Positions 33,181 to 42,162 of a DNA stretch of 52,453 nt are shown in pieces (within the stretch, counting starts at the first letter, position 1; each line of letters starts with the position of its first letter). The position numbers were made by a program, and so were the translations under genes. Source of the DNA: Nodosilinea sp. LEGE 06152 (lineage in GTDB: Bacteria > Cyanobacteriota > Cyanobacteriia > Phormidesmidales > Phormidesmidaceae); contig NZ_JADEWR010000024.1 of the NCBI RefSeq assembly GCF_015207525.1, forward strand, positions 1 through 52,453, written 5' to 3'. Below the pieces are notes generated by a model. That model was not told the origin of the DNA. It saw nothing but the letters and a program-made list of their open reading frames with translations, and ran no database searches.

Positions 33181-36100
33181 CTAGAACGCTAGCAGTTGCT
33201 GAATTAAGGCCTTTAGCTCTTTCATTTTGACGGGTTTGGGCAGGTACTGATTGGCACCGGCCTCCAGGCAGCGCTCCCGATCGCCGGGCATGGCCAGGGC
33301 CGTCAGGGCAATAATAGGTAACGTGGCAAATCGAGCGTCGCTGCGAATCAGCTGCATGGCCTGGAGACCATCCATACCGGGCATTTGAATATCCATCAGG
33401 ATCAGGTCTGGCGCTTGAGTTTGGGTCAGCTCGACCGCCTCCTGGCCGCTTTTGGCGTAGATCAGGCGGTACCCCGAGGCGGTGAGAAAGCTCGAAATAG
33501 TGGCTACGTTCATGTCATTGTCCTCTGCCAGCAAAATCAGCGGCCTGTCTACCGCCTGGTGAGTAGGGTCGGGCAAGCTGACAATGAGCGCGGGAGACAG
33601 CGGGGCGGGGTGGCGTTGCTGCAGACTCTCTAGGGTCTGCTGGAGCTGCTGACGGGTGATGGGCTTGACCAAATAGTCTGAGGCCCCTAGCGACAACCCA
33701 TAGGAGCGCTCGTCTACCACTGATACAACAATCACCGGAATAGCCTGGGTTTGGGGCGAAGCTTTGAGCTGCCGCAGCACGTCCCACCCCGAGCGATCGG
33801 GCAGCAGAATGTCGAGAATGATCAGGGCGGGCTGCGCCTGCACGGCCTCCTGCATGACGCGATCGCCGCTAGGGCAGACAATAGCGTCTAGCCCCTGTTC
33901 CTGCAGATAGCGAGCCAAAATACCGGCCGCTTCGACCGAGTCTTCGATCACCAGCACACAGGTATTGTTGGCATCGAGGGGCTGGGCCGGGGCGGTGGGG
34001 CTAACAGTCGCGTCTAGGCCCGTCTCGCTCAGGTAGGGCAGCGTGACGGTGAAGCAGCTGCCCTGATCGACCTCGCTGGTGACCGACACGCTGCCGCCGT
34101 GGAGTTCAACGATCTTGCGCACGAGGGCCAGACCAAGGCCAGTCCCCGTATACTGACGGCTTAAGCTGCTATCAATTTGGACAAAGGGCTGAAACAGTTT
34201 GGCTATGTTATCCGGGGCAATGCCAATGCCTGTATCGGTGACCGACAATTTAAGCCAGTTGTTGACAGCGCTGGCAGGGCCTTGCGGTTCAACCTCAGCC
34301 GTAAGGGTGACCTGCCCACCCGCGGGGGTAAATTTAACCGCGTTGCTGAGCAAGTTGATTAAAACCTGACGAATACGCCGCTCGTCTACCGCAATGTCGG
34401 GAATCGGTCGAAGGCTTTCTAGGCTAAGGCCAACGTTTTTTGAAAACGCTATTTGCCTGACGAAGCTCAAGCTCGACTCGCAGAGCTGCTTTACGTTCAA
34501 CGCCACGGGCTCTAGCTCTAGTTTGCCGGCCTCAACCTTAGACAGGTCGAGAATGTCGTTGATTAGGTCTAGCAGGTGCAGGCCGCTGCGCTCGATGGTG
34601 CTGAGAGCCTGGCTTTGACGGTCATTGATGGGGCCAAAAACATGCTCCTTCAACCCCTCAGCCATGCCCAAAATAGCGTTCAGCGGCGTGCGCAGCTCGT
34701 GGCTCATGCTGGCTAAAAACTCGTCTTTGAGGCGAGTGGCGCGATCTAGCTCGGCATTGGTCAAGACCAGGCGCTCGTTAATGTGCTGGAGTCGTTCTTC
34801 AACCTGCTTGCGCTCGCTAATGTCTAGGTTCACCCCAATCATGCTTTTGGGATGGCCATCGCCATCGCAGCGCACCTTGCCGTAGGCTTTGATGTGGTGA
34901 ATGCTGCCGTCGGAATGAACCACGCGGAATTCAGGATCGTAAGTAGCCTGCCCCAGCACAGTCTGCTGCAGCAGCACTTCTGCCGCTTCAAGATCGTCGG
35001 GGTGCACTTTGTCAGCCCAAAACTGGTAGGCCCAAGAGGCGTCGGCATCGGGGCCAAAGTCAGCCTTAGAGAGCCCGTAAAGCTCGTACATCCGCTCATC
35101 CCACAGGATAGTGTTTTGCTGAATATCCCACTCCCAGCAGCCGATCGCGCCGGAGTTGAGCGCCAGGCTCAGGCGTTCAGACAGCTTCTGCCGCTCCAGT
35201 TCGGCGAGTTTGCGATCGGTGATATCGAGGGCGGTGCCAAATAGTTTGACCACTTGACCCTGGGCGTTGCGTTTGACGTTGCCACGAGCTTCTAGGTAGA
35301 CGAGGGTGCCGTTGGGCCTCAAAAACCGCACCTCGACCTCGTAGGGAATGCCCTCCTGCATCGCCCGGTCAAGGTACTGCTGCATGCGATCGCGATCCTC
35401 CGGCGGAAAGTAATTAAAATGCTCGGCGTAGGCCGGTTCGGGGTTGCTGGGGTCAAAGCCCAGAATGCGGAAGAGTTCGTCTGACCAGGTCAGTTTCTGG
35501 GTGAGCACATCCAGTTCCCAACTGCCCAAATGCACCATGCGCTGAGCTTCGGCCAGGGCAGCCTGGCTATAGCGCAGCTGGGCCTCGACCCGTTTGATCT
35601 CGCTGATGTCGAGCACCGTACCCACCAGCGCCAGCGGCTGCCCGGTTTCTCGATGCACCAGTTCGGCTCGCGACAGCACGTAGTGCAGGCTGCCATCGGG
35701 ATGGTAGAGGCGGTATTCAGCCTCAAACGGCTGGTTCTGGTCAATCACCGCCTGGGTCTTCTGCTCGATCGCAGCGCGATCGTCGGCATGGATATACGCC
35801 AGAAATTCGGCGAAGGTGGGTGGCCCCGCCTCGGCGGCCCGACCGAAGATGCGGTAGGTTTCGGCTGACCAATCAATCGCGTAGGTGTGCGGGTTAAACT
35901 CCCAACTGCCCAGGCGAGCAACGCGCTGGGCCGCCGCCAGGTGCGCTTCGTTCTTGAGCAGCTGCTCTTCGGCCTGCTTGCGGCGATCAATGTTGGTTTC
36001 TGAACCAATAATGCGGACGGGGTTGCCGCTGTCGTCCCAGCAGGCCTGACCCCGATCCAGAATCCAGAGGTAGTGGCCGGCCTGGTGCCGAATGCGGTAT

Positions 36101-37893
36101 TCGGCCTCGTAGAAGGGGGTTTTTCGGGCCAGGTGAGCGTTAAAGGCGGCCAAAACGCGATCGCGATCGTCGGGATGAATGCCGTTCAGCCATGCGGTCT
36201 GGCTAGCATCTTCCAGCGTCGATAGCCCCCGCAGCTCCTTCCAGCGCTCGGTGCGAAAGACCTCTCCGGTGATCAGGTTAAGGTCCCACAGGGAGGCATT
36301 GCTGCCCTGGATAGCCAGCTGCCAGCGTTCCTCGCTCTCGCCCAGGGCGGCGGTGCGCTGCGCGACGCGCTCCTCCAGCTCGCGGTTTAGAGCCTGAAGG
36401 GCAACTTCGGCCCGGCGGCGATCGCTGATATCGCGAATGATCAGCAGCACCTCAGTGGCGCTGATTGCGATTGCCCGCAGCTCCTCGTACTGTAGGCGAT
36501 CGCCCACCTGAATCTGCTGTTCGTGAACCTGCAGCTCTCGGGTTTCTAGGGCACGACGAATAGCGGCCATCTGGAGCTGTGCCACCTCTGGCGGCAGCAG
36601 CTCGGGTATGGTGCCGTTTGGCATTGCCAGGGCAGAAGCAAAGACATTAAAACTGCGATCGGGGCTGATGAAATCGAGATATTGGCCCTCGGCACTGACC
36701 CGTACTAATAAGTCTGGAATCGCCGCCAGAATTGCGCGGTTGGTGGCCTCGCTCAGGGCCAGCGCCCGTTCGGCCTGGTCGCGTTCGGCTTCGCTGCGTT
36801 TACGCTCGCTGATGTCGCGAATCACAAACAGCACGTCATCACCGTTAATCGAGCTAGCTCGCACTTCTTCCCAATACAGCTCACCCTCGATCTCGAGCTG
36901 ATGCTCGTAGACCTGAACAGCCCCGGTCTCAATTGCTTGCCGTGCCATCCGAACTTTCTGAGCAGCCAAAGGCTGGGGCAGGACATCGTAAACGGTGTAG
37001 CTGAACGAAGTTGAGGGGGGCAGCAGCACTTTTTTGACTGAGCCACCGCTCAGTATGCCTAGATATTGCCCCTGCCGGTTAATCCGCACCAGCAGATCGG
37101 GGATGGCTTCAACAATGGCTCGGTTGGTAGCTTCTAGCGCTTTGTGTTCGGTAATATCGCGCACCACAACCAGCACCTCATTAGTAGCGCAGGGGTTAAT
37201 TCTCACCTCCTCAGTGCGGAGGCTGTCGTTGATAACAATCTGCTGTTCATAAATTTGCAGATCCCCCGTCTGAAGCGCCTGCTGAATGTGCCTCAGTCGC
37301 AGGGTCGCTAACTCTGATGGCAGAATTTCATCGAGCCGCTTGCCCGGCAGAAAAACATTGCCACAGTGAACATTGGAGCTAGGTGACAAAACGCAGTCAA
37401 GATAGATGCCCTCCGCCGAGGTTCGCATAATCAAGTCGGGCAGCGCCTGGATCAACGACTGATACTGCTGCTCTCGGTTGCTGAGCGAAGCTGCTAGAGC
37501 CTGCTGTTCTTGGAGCACCTCCCACAGGTGGGGCTGCAGGCGCTCTCGGGTAATCACCCCCACCAGCACACCGCGATCGTCTAGAACAGCCAGGTGATCG
37601 GTGGAGTGCTGCTCTAGCTGCTGCATCAGCATCGAGAGATCGCCCAGGTCAGCCTGCCGCACCGTGACAACCGGCGATCGCATAACGGTAGCGATGGGCA
37701 GATCGCTGAGCGATCGCCCCTGAACCACCAGCGACAACAGATCGCGCTCAGTAAAAATACCCTCTAAATTTGCCCCGTCGGCAACAAAAACACAGGGAAG
37801 TTGCGGTTGACTACCGCCCATTATCCGTAGCACATCGGCAACAGATGTATCGCCGCATACCGAGGCAGTAATCCCGACAAAAGAATGGCGCAT
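33181..37893 (-). CDS. CBS-PAS hybrid histidine kinase with two receiver domains
   Basis: A 1570-residue protein. A CBS pair occupies about residues 1-125 (ADVLRIMGG, GIFTERDLLSLVVQG, GVITRERLQPHLWEV), a module that often binds adenine nucleotides. Seven PAS domains follow. The first three are close repeats, each with a P-D-L-[IL]-[MV]-R start and an EQQI/EHQL segment. PAS4-7 are PAS-PAC type ending in D[IV][ST][ED]xK. HisKA carries the His in LASMSHELRTPLNAILGMAE; HATPase has NLLSNAVKFTP, DTGIGI and GTGLGLALV. Two receivers end the protein, with Asp in LIILDILLPDRSG and LILMDIQMPGMDG. No membrane segment. It diverges from the REC-GGDEF-EAL gene, a possible output partner. Confidence 0.92.
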   Translation of the reverse strand: MRHSFVGITASVCGDTSVADVLRIMGGSQPQLPCVFVADGANLEGIFTERDLLSLVVQGRSLSDLPIATVMRSPVVTVRQADLGDLSMLMQQLEQHSTDHLAVLDDRGVLVGVITRERLQPHLWEVLQEQQALAASLSNREQQYQSLIQALPDLIMRTSAEGIYLDCVLSPSSNVHCGNVFLPGKRLDEILPSELATLRLRHIQQALQTGDLQIYEQQIVINDSLRTEEVRINPCATNEVLVVVRDITEHKALEATNRAIVEAIPDLLVRINRQGQYLGILSGGSVKKVLLPPSTSFSYTVYDVLPQPLAAQKVRMARQAIETGAVQVYEHQLEIEGELYWEEVRASSINGDDVLFVIRDISERKRSEAERDQAERALALSEATNRAILAAIPDLLVRVSAEGQYLDFISPDRSFNVFASALAMPNGTIPELLPPEVAQLQMAAIRRALETRELQVHEQQIQVGDRLQYEELRAIAISATEVLLIIRDISDRRRAEVALQALNRELEERVAQRTAALGESEERWQLAIQGSNASLWDLNLITGEVFRTERWKELRGLSTLEDASQTAWLNGIHPDDRDRVLAAFNAHLARKTPFYEAEYRIRHQAGHYLWILDRGQACWDDSGNPVRIIGSETNIDRRKQAEEQLLKNEAHLAAAQRVARLGSWEFNPHTYAIDWSAETYRIFGRAAEAGPPTFAEFLAYIHADDRAAIEQKTQAVIDQNQPFEAEYRLYHPDGSLHYVLSRAELVHRETGQPLALVGTVLDISEIKRVEAQLRYSQAALAEAQRMVHLGSWELDVLTQKLTWSDELFRILGFDPSNPEPAYAEHFNYFPPEDRDRMQQYLDRAMQEGIPYEVEVRFLRPNGTLVYLEARGNVKRNAQGQVVKLFGTALDITDRKLAELERQKLSERLSLALNSGAIGCWEWDIQQNTILWDERMYELYGLSKADFGPDADASWAYQFWADKVHPDDLEAAEVLLQQTVLGQATYDPEFRVVHSDGSIHHIKAYGKVRCDGDGHPKSMIGVNLDISERKQVEERLQHINERLVLTNAELDRATRLKDEFLASMSHELRTPLNAILGMAEGLKEHVFGPINDRQSQALSTIERSGLHLLDLINDILDLSKVEAGKLELEPVALNVKQLCESSLSFVRQIAFSKNVGLSLESLRPIPDIAVDERRIRQVLINLLSNAVKFTPAGGQVTLTAEVEPQGPASAVNNWLKLSVTDTGIGIAPDNIAKLFQPFVQIDSSLSRQYTGTGLGLALVRKIVELHGGSVSVTSEVDQGSCFTVTLPYLSETGLDATVSPTAPAQPLDANNTCVLVIEDSVEAAGILARYLQEQGLDAIVCPSGDRVMQEAVQAQPALIILDILLPDRSGWDVLRQLKASPQTQAIPVIVVSVVDERSYGLSLGASDYLVKPITRQQLQQTLESLQQRHPAPLSPALIVSLPDPTHQAVDRPLILLAEDNDMNVATISSFLTASGYRLIYAKSGQEAVELTQTQAPDLILMDIQMPGMDGLQAMQLIRSDARFATLPIIALTALAMPGDRERCLEAGANQYLPKPVKMKELKALIQQLLAF

Positions 37894-38522
37894 GGATGAT
37901 ATAAAGCAGCGGAAAATTACGCTAAAGATAGATTGCCCTAGATCCCAGGAATAGGATGATCATCCTGAGCCTCAGAAAAATCATTGAGACGCCTAGGTAA
38001 GGGGGAACTTATTGAGACAATCGGCATTTTTTTAGCCAAACACCTCAGTATCTCCTATAAATATAAATATTCGCCAGCAGCCCAATTCTAGGTAAACGAA
38101 GAGCGGCCCTGTTGCATCGCATTGCGCTTAATGGTTAAAGCTTGTGTATAGATTCAAGTCTATAATTCGGAGTCTTTAAAGCGCTTGGGGCTGTAGCTTG
38201 TTATGACATGTCAACATTCCCAAGTCGTTGATTTAAGCCTTTTTCTCTGCACAAAAGCGTTGAACAGCCCTCTCAAAAATCGATTGATATCATGCGGCTT
38301 CTGCTAAAAATAGACATTCAAACTGTTGCTCAGGTTCCTGGTATTTTTCTGAATTCTTTATAAGTTTGGTTGCTTCTGTACTGCAAGCAGCCCTCGCCAG
38401 AGGCGTTTGGGAACGCTATGGAAGAACCCTACAAAAGCGTCTAGAGAACGATCAAAGCCTCGCCACTCGCCAGCCGAGCAGCCGATTGCTTTACTTGCTC
38501 AAATAGCCTCATTAATAAGTCT
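37894..38522. promoter_or_regulatory. Divergent promoter region between kinase and REC-GGDEF-EAL genes
   Basis: A 629-bp non-coding stretch, A+T-richer than its surroundings. It includes the small palindrome AGGATGATCATCCT (about 37953-37966) close to the kinase start, and A/T-rich tracts such as ATAAATATAAATATT near 38056. No ORF with plausible composition was found on either strand. It is likely to hold promoters for both signalling genes, perhaps with operators. Confidence 0.4.
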
Positions 38523-40304
38523 ATGTCCTCTGCTTACCCTCACTCAATTCTCATCGTTGATGACGAACCCAGCAATTTTGAAGTGATTGAGACACTGCTT
38601 GCCATTGACGCAGCAGAAGAGACATTTTCTAAGCAGGCTCAAACCTATCAACTGCACTACGCAGCCAGTGGAGCAGCGGCGGTCGCGGCCCTCGACCTCT
38701 TTCAACCCGACGTCATTTTGCTCGATGTCATGATGCCAGGCATGAGCGGGCTGGAGGTCTGCCAACACATCAAAGCCATGCCCCGGTGGCAGGCGGTGCC
38801 CATCATTATGGTGACATCCCTCACCTCTAAGGCCGATTTAGCCCGCTGTTTTGCAGCCGGGGCCGACGACTTTATTGGCAAGCCGGTTACCCGCCTAGAG
38901 CTGACCGCCAGGGTGCGATCGATGCTGCGCATTCGCCAGCAGTATCAGGCCCTGGCGACCTTCAACGCCAGCCTAGAGAAAACCGTGCAGGAGCGCACAG
39001 CCCAGCTGCAGGCCAGCCTCAACCGCGATGCCCTCACACAGCTGCCCAGCCGCGCTTTTTTGCTTCAGCAGCTGGACGCGACCCTGCGGGCTAACTGTTT
39101 CTCCTTTGCGGTGGTCTATTTAGACTGCGACCAGTTCAAACTCGTCAACAGTGCCTTTGGCCACGCCGTTGGCAATCAGCTCCTGCTGGCGATCGCTGAG
39201 CGTCTGCGACAGCTGCTGCGCCCCGACGACAGTTTGGCGCGGCTAGGTGAAGATGAATTTTGCTTTTTGCTGCATCACATTCACCACGAAGCCGATCTAG
39301 AGCCTTTTATTCGCACGGTGCTGCAGAGCTTTGCTAGCTCGTTTATGATCGGCGACTGCGAAATTTTTATGACCGCCTGCCTGGGGGTAGCCCTGGGCAA
39401 CAGCGCCTACCAGCACCCCGAAGAACCTCTGCAGGACGCCGATACGGCGATGTACAAAGCCAAGCTGCGGGGCAAAAACATCTGCCAGGTCTTTGACTGC
39501 CAAATGTCTCTGACGATGCTGGCGCGCCTCACCCTGGAGACAGACCTGCGCCGGGGCCTCGACAACCAGGAGTTTGTGGCCTACTACCAGCCCATTGTCA
39601 ACCTAAAAACTAAGGCGGTGTGCGGGTTTGAGGCGCTGGTGCGCTGGCAGCACCCCGATCGCGGCATGGTTTCCCCCGGCGAATTCATCCCCTGCATGGA
39701 AGAAACCGGGCTGATCGTGCCCGTAGGCATTATGGTGCTGCATCAGGCCTGCCGACAGCTGCTGGCCTGGCACCAGCAGGGTTGGACAGATCTGACCATG
39801 AGCGTCAACCTATCGGTGCGCCAGTTTGCCTCTGCCACCCTGCTGACCGATATCGATCGCGTGCTGGCCGAAACGGGCGTCAACCCTAGCCGTCTAAAGC
39901 TAGAAATTACCGAAAGCGCCCTGCTCGAAAACGCCGATACGGCCATAGACCTAATGGAACAGCTGCGATCGCGCCACATTCGCATCAGCGTTGATGACTT
40001 TGGCACGGGGTATTCGTCTTTGAGTTCGCTCCACCGCTTCCCCCTCAACGACCTAAAAATCGACCGCTCCTTTGTCAGTCAAATGCATGAGAGCAGCCGC
40101 AATTTTAAGATCGTCAACACCATCGTTTCGCTGAGCAACCAGCTTGAGCTCACCGTTGTTGCCGAGGGCATCGAAACCCGCCAGCAGCTAGACCAACTGC
40201 GGCAGCTCGGCTGCGCGCTGGGTCAGGGGTATCTCTTTCATCCGCCGCTCAGCGTTCGAGATATTGAGACCCACATTCTCACCCGGTCTGCCTACACCGG
40301 GTGA
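38523..40304 (+). CDS. Response regulator with degenerate GGDEF and intact EAL domains
   Basis: A 593-residue REC-GGDEF-EAL protein. The receiver (1-145) has ILIVDDEP and the phospho-Asp in VILLDVMMPGMSG, with an insertion after the first helix. A coiled-coil linker precedes the GGDEF domain (about 165-325), whose signature is RLGEDEF rather than GGDEF, so diguanylate cyclase activity is doubtful. The EAL domain (about 340-590) keeps EALVRW, the metal ligands in KLEITESALLEN and SVDDFGTGYSS, LKIDRSFV and VVAEGIET, so c-di-GMP phosphodiesterase activity is likely. It would lower c-di-GMP when phosphorylated. Its 3' end overlaps the convergent exchanger gene by 13 bp. Confidence 0.92.
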   Translation: MSSAYPHSILIVDDEPSNFEVIETLLAIDAAEETFSKQAQTYQLHYAASGAAAVAALDLFQPDVILLDVMMPGMSGLEVCQHIKAMPRWQAVPIIMVTSLTSKADLARCFAAGADDFIGKPVTRLELTARVRSMLRIRQQYQALATFNASLEKTVQERTAQLQASLNRDALTQLPSRAFLLQQLDATLRANCFSFAVVYLDCDQFKLVNSAFGHAVGNQLLLAIAERLRQLLRPDDSLARLGEDEFCFLLHHIHHEADLEPFIRTVLQSFASSFMIGDCEIFMTACLGVALGNSAYQHPEEPLQDADTAMYKAKLRGKNICQVFDCQMSLTMLARLTLETDLRRGLDNQEFVAYYQPIVNLKTKAVCGFEALVRWQHPDRGMVSPGEFIPCMEETGLIVPVGIMVLHQACRQLLAWHQQGWTDLTMSVNLSVRQFASATLLTDIDRVLAETGVNPSRLKLEITESALLENADTAIDLMEQLRSRHIRISVDDFGTGYSSLSSLHRFPLNDLKIDRSFVSQMHESSRNFKIVNTIVSLSNQLELTVVAEGIETRQQLDQLRQLGCALGQGYLFHPPLSVRDIETHILTRSAYTG

Positions 40305-41380
40305 AAGAAAAACGACGCGCCCAAAATAGCGAAGGTGGAGAGCAGCAGCACCCCCTCCAGCCAGTTCGATTTGCCGTCCTGGCTAATTAAGTTGACCACC
40401 GCTACGGCAATCACCACCGCGATCGCCTCAAAGGGGCCAAAGTTAAGGTCCATCGGTTGACCAATAAACTGGCCCACAATCACCAGCAGAGGAGCCACCA
40501 GCAGGGCCACCAGCAGGCTCGACCCCATGGCGATCGACACTGACAGATCCATGTTGTTTTTGACCGCCATCCGCACAGCGGTGACGTACTCCGCCGCGCC
40601 ACCTACTAGGGGCAGCAAAATCACCCCCGTAAACAGGTCCGTCAGCCCCAGGCTGTTGGCAGTTTCTTCCACCGCCCCCACAAAAATTTCTGACTCGATC
40701 GCCACGCCGATGGTGGCGGCCAAGAGCACCCCAATCCAGAGCCACAGATTGGGTTTTTCTCCGCCGTGCTCGCCCTCGCCGTGGCTGCCCTCCAGGTCAC
40801 TCACCCCAACATCGTAGAGATAGCTATGGGTCTTGAGCGAAAACAGCAGCGTTAGCCCGTAGACCAAAATCATCACCGCAGCCACCGTTAGCGACAGCCG
40901 GCTAATCGCAACCGGCTCGACGATGTTGGAGGTGTTGATCACCATGGCCGGTAGCACAATTGCCGTCACCGCCAGGGCCATGGTGCTACCGTTAATGCCC
41001 GCTACGTTTTGGTTAAACTCCTGCTCTTTGTAGCGCAGCCCGCCAAAGAACATCGACAGCCCCAACACCAGCAGCAGGTTGGCCAAAATCGACCCGGTAA
41101 TGCTGGCCTTGACAATGTCGATCAGGCCCGCCTTCAGCGCCACCAGGGCAATAATCAGCTCGGTGGCATTGCCAAACACCGCATTGATTAAGCCCCCAAT
41201 GGTAGGGCCTGTGACTACAGCTAACTCTTCAGTCGCAGTGCTCAGCCAAATCGCCAGGGGCACAATGGCCAGCGCCGACAGCACAAATATAGTGAGGGCA
41301 CCCCACTCCAGCCGTTCTGCTGCGATCGAAATTGGAATAAAGAGCAGCAGACCCAGGGAGACAATATTCTTTATCGACAT
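40292..41380 (-). CDS. Calcium/proton exchanger (Cax type)
   Basis: A 362-residue antiporter with eleven or so helices in two related halves. Each half carries an acidic cation-selection motif: GLINAVFGNATELIIALVAL at about residue 62 and PLVGGAAEYVTAVRMAVKNN at about 256. Between them lies a soluble acidic loop containing GSHGEGEHGGE. The family exports Ca2+ in exchange for protons and supports Ca2+ and salt tolerance. It converges with the REC-GGDEF-EAL gene and lies 19 bp downstream of the KaiB-domain gene on the same strand, so the three genes pilT, KaiB-domain and exchanger may share a transcript. Confidence 0.93.
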   Translation of the reverse strand: MSIKNIVSLGLLLFIPISIAAERLEWGALTIFVLSALAIVPLAIWLSTATEELAVVTGPTIGGLINAVFGNATELIIALVALKAGLIDIVKASITGSILANLLLVLGLSMFFGGLRYKEQEFNQNVAGINGSTMALAVTAIVLPAMVINTSNIVEPVAISRLSLTVAAVMILVYGLTLLFSLKTHSYLYDVGVSDLEGSHGEGEHGGEKPNLWLWIGVLLAATIGVAIESEIFVGAVEETANSLGLTDLFTGVILLPLVGGAAEYVTAVRMAVKNNMDLSVSIAMGSSLLVALLVAPLLVIVGQFIGQPMDLNFGPFEAIAVVIAVAVVNLISQDGKSNWLEGVLLLSTFAILGASFFFHPV

Positions 41381-41399
41381 AGATAGTTAGCTCAAGGAA

Positions 41400-42155
41400 T
41401 TAGGTGGGCACTGGATAGGCCAGCAGCAGCGCCATCTGCTCCTGGCTCAGCACGTTACCGACCACCCGCCGCACCGGCTCCGGCCACACCTGAATTAGCG
41501 TTGGGGTGGCTGAGACATGGGCCGCTTCGGCCTCACCGGGGTGAGTAGTAACGTCGATTACCTGAAGGGTGTAGGCGCTGGGCAGGGTCGACTCCAGGGT
41601 AGTGTACAAAAACCGCAGCATTCTCTCGGTGGCTACGGTGTCAGCGCCGCTGACAAACAGTTTGAAACAGTGGGGCTGAGACACCGCACCGAGAGCGTCG
41701 ATCGCATCGATTGGCAAAAGCTCCTCTGCCATCCCAATAGACTGCTCAACCCGCATGATTAAGTCGTGGCATTCCCACAACTGCGGAAATATAGGCCGAT
41801 ACGACTCAATCAGCGCCACAGAACATTCCTCGGTGCTGCTGTAGTTGGGCTGCCACTGGAGCTGACCCAGGCCAAACAGAGCGTTGAGCAGAGGCTGAAA
41901 CCGCAGGGCGCGGGGGTAGGCCTCGGCGACTGTAACCGGTGACTGGGTGGTAGGGTTGACCCAGCGATCTACGGTGGCCGTAAAGCAGGGCAGCAAAAAA
42001 TAGGGTGGCTCGGTCAGCCCCAGGTGGGTTTGAAGCGCGGCACAGAGGTCTAAGTGCCAGTGGGCGCGCTTTTGCTCGTCTAGGCAGTAGACGCAGTCGC
42101 CCCCAGGGGTAAATAGGGCAATGCCCTTAAAGCTGGGGGCAACCGAGTCAGACAT
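41400..42155 (-). CDS. KaiB-domain protein, downstream of pilT
   Basis: A 251-residue protein (ATG 42155; an in-frame GTG at 42170 overlapping pilT is possible). The C-terminal 85 residues form a KaiB/thioredoxin-like domain: CFKLFVSGADTVATERMLRF, then AYTLQVIDVTTHPGEAEA, VSATPTLIQVWPEPVRRVVG. These follow clock protein KaiB (KLYVAGNT, LKVIDV, ATPTL, PVRRIIG) almost motif for motif. The N-terminal 150 residues have ALFTPGGDCVYCLDEQKRAH and no family that I recognise; they may be a sensing or docking module. It begins within 8 bp of the pilT stop, hence cotranscribed. A link between pili and clock-like regulation is inference. Confidence 0.82.
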   Translation of the reverse strand: MSDSVAPSFKGIALFTPGGDCVYCLDEQKRAHWHLDLCAALQTHLGLTEPPYFLLPCFTATVDRWVNPTTQSPVTVAEAYPRALRFQPLLNALFGLGQLQWQPNYSSTEECSVALIESYRPIFPQLWECHDLIMRVEQSIGMAEELLPIDAIDALGAVSQPHCFKLFVSGADTVATERMLRFLYTTLESTLPSAYTLQVIDVTTHPGEAEAAHVSATPTLIQVWPEPVRRVVGNVLSQEQMALLLAYPVPT

Positions 42156-42162
42156 CGCGAAG

